Part shown: one piece after another, positions 1 to 4,902 of the stretch | Layout of the letters: every line of letters begins with the position of its first letter | How positions within the stretch are numbered: the first letter of the stretch is position 1 | NCBI GenBank assembly: GCA_002305435.1 | Contig: DBQZ01000012.1 | Location: 7,951 to 13,297 of the forward strand | DNA: 5,347 bases | From: Clostridiales bacterium UBA1381 | GTDB taxonomy: Bacteria > Bacillota > Clostridia > UBA1381 | Direction: 5' to 3' | Made by a program: the position numbers and the translations under genes | The notes under the pieces: model-generated | Databases searched by the model: none | Seen by the model: the letters and a program-made list of their open reading frames with translations, nothing else | What the model was told of the DNA's origin: nothing

Positions 1-97
1 TTCTGTATTTGCCGGATATGCAGCCGGAATGAAAAATTTTGATATTGCCGACAAAATACTGCCTATGATGTATGAAAAAAAAGATAAATCTAAATAA
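1..97 (+). CDS. C-terminal end of an unrecognised protein (5' end outside window)
   Basis: An open frame enters from the left edge (first full codon at position 2) and ends with TAA at 95-97, giving 31 residues. The piece begins SVFAGYAAGMKNFDIADKIL and ends in a lysine-rich tail. The mix of small, hydrophobic and helix-forming residues, then a charged end, looks like a genuine protein C-terminus. It is too short to assign to a family, and I do not recognise it. The next gene has its own promoter about 35 bp downstream, so this gene probably belongs to a separate transcription unit. No convincing terminator hairpin separates them. Confidence 0.55.
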   Translation, partial: SVFAGYAAGMKNFDIADKILPMMYEKKDKSK

Positions 98-130
98 ACC
101 GCAATTTTTTTGCAGAAATGGGCTAAACTG

Positions 131-159
131 TTGACAAGAGGGATTTTTTCTTATATAAT
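131..159 (+). promoter_or_regulatory. Consensus housekeeping sigma (sigma-A/sigma-70) promoter
   Basis: The -35 box TTGACA (131-136) and the -10 box TATAAT (154-159) are both perfect matches to consensus and are separated by exactly 17 bp. Transcription should start near 166-168, leaving a leader of about 60 nt before the ATG at 229. A T-run fills the spacer. The likely target is the zinc-ribbon/YARHG gene and, through close spacing, the three genes after it. No operator is obvious around the boxes, so expression may be strong and largely constitutive (inference). Confidence 0.85.
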
Positions 160-187
160 ATTATCGTATGTATAGGAAGATCTTTTA

Positions 188-203
188 TATCCCGTTACGG
201 ATA
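188..203 (+). other. Small hairpin in the 5' leader
   Basis: TATCC (188-192) and GGATA (199-203) can pair around a 6-nt loop in the leader mRNA, 14 nt before the ribosome binding site at 217-222. The stem is only 5 bp, so it may be chance. It does not cover the Shine-Dalgarno sequence and matches no riboswitch I know. Confidence 0.2.
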
Positions 204-216
204 CTAAAGACAGAAA

Positions 217-222
217 AGGAGG
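217..222 (+). promoter_or_regulatory. Strong ribosome binding site for the YARHG gene
   Basis: AGGAGG lies 6 nt before the ATG at 229. It is a full-strength Shine-Dalgarno sequence and fixes the start codon of the first complete gene. Confidence 0.85.
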
Positions 223-228
223 AAATCC

Positions 229-1557
229 ATGATTTGTAAAAATTGTAATTCCGAAGTGTCGGAAAATCTGGAAAAATGCCCGGTTTGCGGAGCAGATTTA
301 AAAGAAGAAACGGATACAGAACAAACCGCATCTGTAGAGGAAACGATAGACCAAAGTGATTATTTCGACTCGGAAGAAGACGAGGATGCAGAGGAGATCC
401 TTGATCAGAACGAGATAAATCGTCAAAAGCAAATAGAGGACGCAGCGTTTCAGAAAAAGAGTCAGCTTGAAGAAATAGAAAGCAGACGTAACCAGAAAAA
501 ACGCCGTCAAAAACGTAATAGAATAATCACCATATGTATACTGGCTGCGCTTATAATTGCCGCCGGCGGAACGGCTGCTTACTTATTGCGTCAGGGCTTT
601 TCAAATAACACGCCCGTCGTTATTACAACGCCGATGCCGACCAGCACAGCCGAAATAGCCCCGGATGATATTTCACCGTCGCCAATGGCTTCTTTCCCGT
701 CACCTGCTACAGCACAGCCGACTCAGTCTGCTGCGACTGATGCAGATAATGATGAGTCTTCTTCAGAAAGCGGCCGTACAAGCAGCAACTCCTCGGGAAC
801 TTCATCATCAGGAGGCAGTACATCGGGAAGCTCCTCGTCCGGCAGAAACGCATCAAGCAGCTCGTCCGGCAGTTCTTCCTCATCAAGGGGCAACTCGTCC
901 GGTAGCTCTTCTTCATCAAGTGGCAGCTCTTCTTCAAGCGGAAGCTCGTCAGGCGGAAGTTCATCCGGAAGCAGCTCGTCCGGCAGCTCATCTCAGAGCA
1001 GCTCATCTTCCAGCGGATCGTCCTCGGGTGGAAACTCATCTCAGAGCAGCTCATCTGGGAACAACAACTCCACCTCAAGCCTGATTTACGGCGGACGTGT
1101 GTTTGAGGGGAATAACATGATGCTATTTGAATTTACGAGCAACGGTTCAACGTATCTGGCAGAGGTTTCTTTGGGCAGTACAACCGATGATGTAAAGGAC
1201 AAATACTTTACCGCTACAATCAGACCGACAAATGAACGGTATGAGGGCAGGGTCATATATGAAATAGTTCACATGACCGATACGGATGCTGACGGTTTTA
1301 TAATCCCCGATTCAGCAACCCGTGTTCTCACAGCCGAGGATTTGGAGGATATTTCAGCAGATCTGCTTCCATTTGCCCGCAACGAGATTTACGCTCGTCA
1401 CGGCAGAAAATTTGTGAAGAAGGAATATGCTGATTATTTCGGCACCAGAGATTGGTATTCGGTAAATCCCTATTATAATTATGAGGATGAAAGCAGCAAT
1501 CTCTCGGAAATCGAGCGTCAGAACGTCCTTACAATATTAAATGCTGAACAAAGATAA
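229..1557 (+). CDS. Membrane-anchored zinc-ribbon protein with Ser/Gly linker and extracellular YARHG domain
   Basis: 442 residues. Four cysteines (C3, C6, C17, C20; CxxC-x10-CxxC) form an N-terminal zinc ribbon. An acidic stretch (about 23-60) and a charged, probably helical segment ending in KKRRQKRNR (90-98) follow. One membrane span covers about 99-120, and the basic residues before it predict an inside N-terminus and outside C-terminus. A Pro/Thr/Ser stalk (128-168) leads to a Ser/Gly low-complexity linker (177-284). Next is an unassigned, probably beta-rich part (285-370). A C-terminal YARHG domain has core RNEIYARHGRKF (384-395) and WY at 409-410. YARHG is a known extracellular domain of bacterial envelope proteins whose ligand is, to my knowledge, undefined. 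The architecture suggests an envelope sensor or wall-contact protein, which is inference. The gene is first behind a consensus promoter and overlaps the next gene by 17 nt. A tandem TAA TAA closes it. Confidence 0.92.
   Translation: MICKNCNSEVSENLEKCPVCGADLKEETDTEQTASVEETIDQSDYFDSEEDEDAEEILDQNEINRQKQIEDAAFQKKSQLEEIESRRNQKKRRQKRNRIITICILAALIIAAGGTAAYLLRQGFSNNTPVVITTPMPTSTAEIAPDDISPSPMASFPSPATAQPTQSAATDADNDESSSESGRTSSNSSGTSSSGGSTSGSSSSGRNASSSSSGSSSSSRGNSSGSSSSSSGSSSSSGSSSGGSSSGSSSSGSSSQSSSSSSGSSSGGNSSQSSSSGNNNSTSSLIYGGRVFEGNNMMLFEFTSNGSTYLAEVSLGSTTDDVKDKYFTATIRPTNERYEGRVIYEIVHMTDTDADGFIIPDSATRVLTAEDLEDISADLLPFARNEIYARHGRKFVKKEYADYFGTRDWYSVNPYYNYEDESSNLSEIERQNVLTILNAEQR
756..1080 (+). repeat. 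Ser/Gly-coding low-complexity repeat tract
   Basis: This part of the YARHG gene encodes an almost pure Ser/Gly linker made of SSSSG, GSSSS and SSQSS-like units. A 22-bp direct repeat reading CTCATCTCAGAGCAGCTCAT plus two bases occurs at 987-1008 and 1035-1056, a 48-bp period that points to past tandem duplication. Elsewhere serine is spelled with AGC, TCA, TCG, TCC and TCT, so most of the tract is degenerate at DNA level. That suggests the protein composition is maintained by selection. The encoded linker would act as a flexible spacer through the wall. Confidence 0.8.
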
Positions 1558-2311
1558 TAATTGCCGCTATGTTTTAGAAAGAATAACAGCCGAATTTAAG
1601 AGTATACTCTCAGATAATCTCACAGGGATATATCTGCATGGTTCTCTTGCATTCGGCTGTTTTCGTAACCAAACAAGCGATATTGATTTTATTGCCGTCG
1701 TTAATAAGCCGCTTGAAATTGAGACGAAAATCCGCCTTATAGAATCCATTTTATCACTTGATGCTTATGCTCCAAAAAAGGGGATGGAAATGAGTGTTGT
1801 CTTAAGGGCGCATTGTCGTACGTTTATTTATCCCACCCCATTTGAGCTGCACTACTCCCCTCTTTATGCTGATGAATGCCGGAAAGATATGGCAGCTTAC
1901 TGCAACCGTATGCACGGGGTTGACAAGGATCTTGCATCGCATTTTTCGGTTATCAACAGTGTAGGCATTACGCTTTGCGGCGAAGATAAGGACTTGGTGT
2001 TTGCCAAAGTCCCGCATGAGTATTACTTGGACAGCATAAAGGAGGATATTTCCGGCGCTGAAAATGGGATACAGAGCGAACCTGTTTATTATACGCTTAA
2101 TCTGTGCCGTGTGCTGGCATATATAACAACCGGTCGGATAATGTCAAAGGCTGACGGCGGCCGCTGGGGTGAAAATTTTCTTCCTGCGAGATTTAAAAGC
2201 GTTATTAGAGCAGCGCTAAACACATACAGCCGCTCTCTTCCATATTGCGTTTCTATGGAGAAAACGGCAGAATTTGCCAGATACATGGTAAGGGAGATAG
2301 CAAAATATTAA
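1541..2311 (+). CDS. Aminoglycoside nucleotidyltransferase-like protein, ANT(3'')/AadA type (NTP_transf_2 + DUF4111)
   Basis: 256 residues, the usual length for this family. The N-terminal half is a nucleotidyltransferase fold with HGS (33-35) followed by DIDF (D47, D49), the G-S-x11-D-x-D metal/nucleotide motif. E83 in the GMEMSVV segment sits where AadA has its catalytic glutamate. The C-terminal helical domain (about 130-256, DUF4111-like) has PFELHYS (100-106) and the conserved stretch LNLCRVLAYITTGRI followed by K203 and W209. Known relatives transfer AMP from ATP to streptomycin or spectinomycin in the cytoplasm. The substrate here is not provable, and many chromosomal relatives have no tested resistance role. 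The start is well fixed: an in-frame TAA (1538-1540) lies directly before the ATG, and no alternative ATG occurs before codon 82. No Shine-Dalgarno is visible, so translation probably relies on coupling to the upstream gene, whose stop lies 14 nt inside this one. Confidence 0.85.
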   Translation: MLNKDNNCRYVLERITAEFKSILSDNLTGIYLHGSLAFGCFRNQTSDIDFIAVVNKPLEIETKIRLIESILSLDAYAPKKGMEMSVVLRAHCRTFIYPTPFELHYSPLYADECRKDMAAYCNRMHGVDKDLASHFSVINSVGITLCGEDKDLVFAKVPHEYYLDSIKEDISGAENGIQSEPVYYTLNLCRVLAYITTGRIMSKADGGRWGENFLPARFKSVIRAALNTYSRSLPYCVSMEKTAEFARYMVREIAKY

Positions 2312-2330
2312 AACAGCCAATGAGTAGAAA

Positions 2331-2335
2331 AGAGG
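2331..2335 (+). promoter_or_regulatory. Ribosome binding site for the SLH-GH18 gene
   Basis: AGAGG lies 6 nt before the ATG at 2342, inside the 30-nt gap after the nucleotidyltransferase gene. It supports this start, which also gives a proper signal peptide. No promoter is apparent in the short gap. Confidence 0.65.
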
Positions 2336-2341
2336 TTCGAA

Positions 2342-3961
2342 ATGAAGAAAATAAAATCATTACTTATAATTGCAGCATCATTGTCAATGCTTACATATGC
2401 AACAGCATTCGGATATTCGGATGTTCCTCAAGGCCATTGGGCAGCAGAAGCTATATCTCAGGCAAAAGATGCAGGAATTATGCAGGGACGGGATGGCGGA
2501 ACATTCGGACTTGGAGATACCATAACAAGAAGTGAATTTGCCGCAATGCTTGTAAGGCTTATGGACTGGGAAAAAATAACGACTGATACGACAATTTTTG
2601 CTGATAATATAAAAGGTCAGTGGTATTATGACGATGTAAATACAATTGCAAGCCATGGCGTGTGCAGTGACTCATCTTTCAGACCGAACGATAATATTAC
2701 ACGAAGAGAAATGGCGGTAATGCTCGTAAAAGCATTGGGCTACGACAGCCTCGCACAGCAGGAGCAAAATTACAGGTTCTCAGATGTGACTCAGGACGGC
2801 GGATATATTTCCATTGCATATGAACTGGGAATAATAAACGGAAAAGACGATACAGTTTTTGATCCTGAAGGTGTTGCATTAAGAGAAGAAGGCGCCGCAA
2901 TGATGATGAGACTGCATAATAAATATTATTCAAGAATAAATGAACTGCACGGATTTTATGCCATTTCATCATGGGGACAAAAGGACATTGCTGCCCAAAT
3001 GGATACGGTATCTTTCGGCTGGAGCAGATTACAGTATACGGACGATAATAACGTATTTTTAAACCAGACTACATCAGACGGAAATGACTGGTATGTACCG
3101 GATGGGTATGAGGATGCAATAGCTTATGTGAAACAAAACGGTACGTCCATCAATCTTGCTGTTACAATGACCGATGAGACTGATGCAAGAAATATATTGA
3201 CAAGTCAGGAAAACAGAACAGAGGCAATAAATCAGATTGTTTCTGCCGCCTCTGGGTTTGACGGGGTAACGATTGATTTTGAGGGAATGAAGGGTGAAGC
3301 TCTGAAAAGCGGATTCAAAGATTTTATAAAAGAGCTGCGGGAGAGTATCGGAGATAAAAAGCTCTATGTTGCAGTACATCCAGTTTTAAAGAACAGCACC
3401 GAATATTTTGACGCATACGATTATAAAACAATCGGGGATTATGCCGATAAAGTTATTTTAATGGCACATGATTATGCATCATATACGCTGCCTGAAAATC
3501 TTTTAAACACCGATTTTATCGCAACGCCGGTGACGCCTTTTGACGAGGTTTATACAGCGCTTAAATATATAACTGATCCTGATACGGGAATTTCGGATAC
3601 AAATAAGATAATGCTTGCTATAAGTACAGCAAGTACCGCAGCATGGAATACGGAAAATAAGCAAATTACAGACCCTGTATCCATACACCCTTCCATGGAT
3701 ACGCTTTTAAAACGGCTTTCACAGGCCGACACGGAGATTATATATTCAGATACATATAAAAATCCGTATGCTTTTTATAATACTGAAGACGGTCAGCAAA
3801 TTTTAATATGGTACGAAGATAGCAGAAGTATTAAAGATAAAATCACCATTGCTAAAATGTTTGGCATAAACAATATATCAATCTGGAGAATTGGGGCAAT
3901 ACCAACCGGAAATGCAGCTCAATATATGGATGTCTGGAACGCTATTTCCGGAGAAAGATGA
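2342..3961 (+). CDS. Secreted S-layer-homology protein with GH18 (chitinase/YaaH-like) glycosidase domain
   Basis: 539 residues. A signal peptide (KK at 2-5, hydrophobic core 7-19, cleavage about 22-24) is followed by three SLH repeats: about 25-74 (YSDVPQGHWA...ITRSEFAAMLVRLM), 86-132 (WYYDDV...ITRREMAVMLVKALG) and 146-192 (FSDVTQ...AAMMMRLHN). SLH repeats bind pyruvylated secondary wall polysaccharide, so the protein should sit on the cell surface. Residues about 201-535 form a GH18 barrel. The catalytic motif is FDGVTIDFEG with D307, D312 and the acid/base E314. The usual middle Asp of DxxDxDxE is Thr310. The canonical MxYD strand reads MAHDY (374-378), and a late strand ends in WRIG (515-518), near the aromatic position usual in this family. 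GH18 enzymes cleave beta-1,4 N-acetylglucosamine linkages; peptidoglycan or a related glycan is the likely substrate (inference). It is probably co-transcribed with its neighbours. Confidence 0.9.
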   Translation: MKKIKSLLIIAASLSMLTYATAFGYSDVPQGHWAAEAISQAKDAGIMQGRDGGTFGLGDTITRSEFAAMLVRLMDWEKITTDTTIFADNIKGQWYYDDVNTIASHGVCSDSSFRPNDNITRREMAVMLVKALGYDSLAQQEQNYRFSDVTQDGGYISIAYELGIINGKDDTVFDPEGVALREEGAAMMMRLHNKYYSRINELHGFYAISSWGQKDIAAQMDTVSFGWSRLQYTDDNNVFLNQTTSDGNDWYVPDGYEDAIAYVKQNGTSINLAVTMTDETDARNILTSQENRTEAINQIVSAASGFDGVTIDFEGMKGEALKSGFKDFIKELRESIGDKKLYVAVHPVLKNSTEYFDAYDYKTIGDYADKVILMAHDYASYTLPENLLNTDFIATPVTPFDEVYTALKYITDPDTGISDTNKIMLAISTASTAAWNTENKQITDPVSIHPSMDTLLKRLSQADTEIIYSDTYKNPYAFYNTEDGQQILIWYEDSRSIKDKITIAKMFGINNISIWRIGAIPTGNAAQYMDVWNAISGER

Positions 3962-3967
3962 TATAAC

Positions 3968-3973
3968 AGGAGG
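3968..3973 (+). promoter_or_regulatory. Strong ribosome binding site before the small membrane gene
   Basis: A perfect AGGAGG sits 6 nt before the ATG at 3980 and only 6 nt after the GH18 stop codon. It shows that a gene too short for usual ORF cut-offs really starts here, in the same transcript as the glycosidase. Confidence 0.8.
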
Positions 3974-3979
3974 CAATTG

Positions 3980-4272
3980 ATGAATATAAAAGTCAAAAAA
4001 ACAGCTGAAATTATAATAGAGTCTATCAACTTTATTATAATCACCTATGCCCTTTCAAGCATGGCAATGTCTTTTTTCGTACAAGCCCTGCATATATCTT
4101 GTTTTTCGCATCAAATGTGTGGATAATTGGGGTATACTGCACAAATTTAAAAAAGGCGACAGGCAGCAAGCTTATAACGGCAGTGATATTTTGCTTGAGT
4201 TTTGTAATTTTCTGCATTGTCGTATACTTTGCAGGATATATTGACGGCATTCCGGTTAGGTTTAGTAATTAA
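3980..4272 (+). pseudogene. Small membrane protein, reading frame broken at a T6 run (frameshifted gene or programmed -1 frameshift)
   Basis: From ATG 3980 the first frame gives 48 residues and stops at TAA 4124-4126. It starts MNIKVKKTAEIIIESINFII, hydrophobic from residue 11. The -1 frame is open from 4009 to TAA 4270-4272 and encodes a clearly hydrophobic continuation including SNVWIIGVYC and KLITAVIFCLSFVIFCIVVY. Joining the two at the T-run 4072-4077 gives about 97 residues with three probable membrane spans (about 11-33, 38-54, 65-88) and a polar tail. The junction would read MSFFRTSPAYILFF. One missing T explains the break. The zero frame also reads T TTT TTC at the junction, a classic -1 slippery heptamer, and slippage there would give the same protein. 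No strong downstream stimulatory structure is evident. The family is not recognised. It starts 18 nt after the GH18 stop, so it is probably the last gene of the operon. Confidence 0.7.
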
Positions 4273-4353
4273 GCGGATGATTTATGGAGTGAGTGTGCTT
4301 TGGGAACAGTGTTCAGAATATGGCGGAGCGATAGACAACATCACCTGAGATAA

Positions 4354-4467
4354 CACAGATTAGTTGTGCCATTCAACACGAACATATGGTTTGTTGATAT
4401 AGAACAGATAGGAATAAGATACAATGGTAAACGAAGCTATATCTATGATATTGAAATTCTTGCATGA
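4354..4467 (+). other. Possible coding remnant upstream of and overlapping the immunity-like gene
   Basis: One frame is open from after TAA 4351-4353 to TGA 4465-4467 and reads 37 residues including NIWFVDIEQIGIRYNGKR followed by SYIYDIEILA. The pattern of alternating hydrophobic, aromatic and charged residues looks protein-like. It has no ATG and no ribosome binding site, and it overlaps the next gene's start by 44 nt in another frame. It may be the tail of a decayed gene, possibly a toxin or a second immunity gene, or it may be chance. This is weak evidence. Confidence 0.2.
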
Positions 4468-4678
4468 CGAATATGATCCTCTCTCGTTTTCATACGATAT
4501 GCCTGATTTTATTATAGAGAATTATAATGATATAAATATGGAGAATAAAAAAGTTTGTTTTATATTGAATGATAATATTCCGGATATTTGTGCTGAATAT
4601 GAGCGAGGTAAGGATCCACAGGGATTTAAGAATGCAATAAAGAAAGAATATCTGCGAATATTGGAAATAATAAGTTAA
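4424..4678 (+). CDS. Small acidic orphan protein, resembles polymorphic-toxin immunity proteins
   Basis: 84 residues, soluble and acidic, with no signal peptide or membrane span. The N-terminal half is a predicted helix followed by an aromatic/acidic patch (LHDEYDPLSFSYDMPDFI, about 13-30). The C-terminal half has FILNDNIPDICAEYERGKDP (46-65) and a charged final helix. Small acidic proteins with a motif like NDxxPxICxxYExGxDP are, from memory, found among orphan immunity-type proteins in Firmicutes toxin clusters. I cannot confirm that without a search, so the function stays hypothetical. The ribosome binding site is weak (AGG about 11 nt upstream), and an alternative ATG lies at 4445. It stands alone, with no toxin gene in the window, next to a transposon. 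Confidence 0.55.
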   Translation: MVNEAISMILKFLHDEYDPLSFSYDMPDFIIENYNDINMENKKVCFILNDNIPDICAEYERGKDPQGFKNAIKKEYLRILEIIS

Positions 4679-4717
4679 GCTGCATAAATAAAAAATCCAA
4701 AGTATCTGTTAATTCCC

Positions 4718-4731
4718 TAAATTGCAATTTA
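4718..4731. other. 14-bp perfect palindrome between the immunity-like gene and the next ORF
   Basis: TAAATTGCAATTTA is a perfect 14-bp palindrome, 40 nt after the immunity-like gene and 27 nt before the ATG at 4759. It could be an operator-type site, but AT-rich palindromes of this size arise often by chance and no T-run follows it to make a terminator. Confidence 0.2.
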
Positions 4732-4758
4732 ATCCAATCTATATATAAGGCGAATAAA

Positions 4759-4869
4759 ATGGTTTGTAATTTTAATAGCGAGCAATATACTCTTATGAAA
4801 AAACATGTTAAATCATGTATCGAGTCAGAATATGTCAAGTACTGTATACATAATAATATCGACTTCAAT
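4759..4869 (+). pseudogene. 5' fragment of an unrecognised small gene, apparently interrupted by the IS element
   Basis: An ATG at 4759, preceded by AAGG 8 nt upstream, opens a frame whose first 37 codons read like a small basic protein (MVCNFNSEQYTLMKKHVK then SCIESEYVKYCIHN...). At 4870 the sequence changes to what looks like the transposon end. The frame continues to TAA at 5035-5037 only by crossing the transposase gene on the opposite strand, so that part is not genuine protein. The original 3' part would lie beyond the far IS end, outside the window. The family is not recognised, and the whole frame could be accidental in AT-rich DNA. Confidence 0.3.
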
Positions 4870-4902
4870 TGTAGGTTTGTCAATGATCTGTTGCAAAATT
4901 TC

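Noticed and set aside
98..130. Possible terminator around GCAA...TTGC after the first partial gene
   Set aside because: The stem is only 4 bp of mixed pairs around T residues with no following T-run outside the stem, so it is not a believable intrinsic terminator.
665..1084. Long alternative frames on both strands inside the Ser/Gly region
   Set aside because: They are by-products of the repetitive Ser/Gly codons in another frame; they encode Arg/His/Ala-rich or Ser/Cys/Arg-rich low-complexity text with no ribosome binding site.
2245..2535. Plus-strand 96-codon frame spanning the end of the nucleotidyltransferase and the start of the SLH gene
   Set aside because: It overlaps two well-supported genes in a different frame and has no family features.
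4047..4244. Plus-strand 65-codon frame within the small membrane gene
   Set aside because: It is the third frame of this stretch. The hydrophobic continuation is in another frame and joins the strong ribosome binding site, so this one is a shadow.
4722..4749. TTGCAA plus TATATA/TATAAG as a promoter for the ORF at 4759
   Set aside because: Spacing is 14 or 16 bp with a poor -35, and transcription would start about at the ribosome binding site, leaving no usable leader.
4626..4902. Minus-strand extension of the transposase frame to 212 codons
   Set aside because: After MRPL the family similarity moves to the neighbouring frame and ends at 4903. The extension is antisense to the immunity-like gene and the IS flank.
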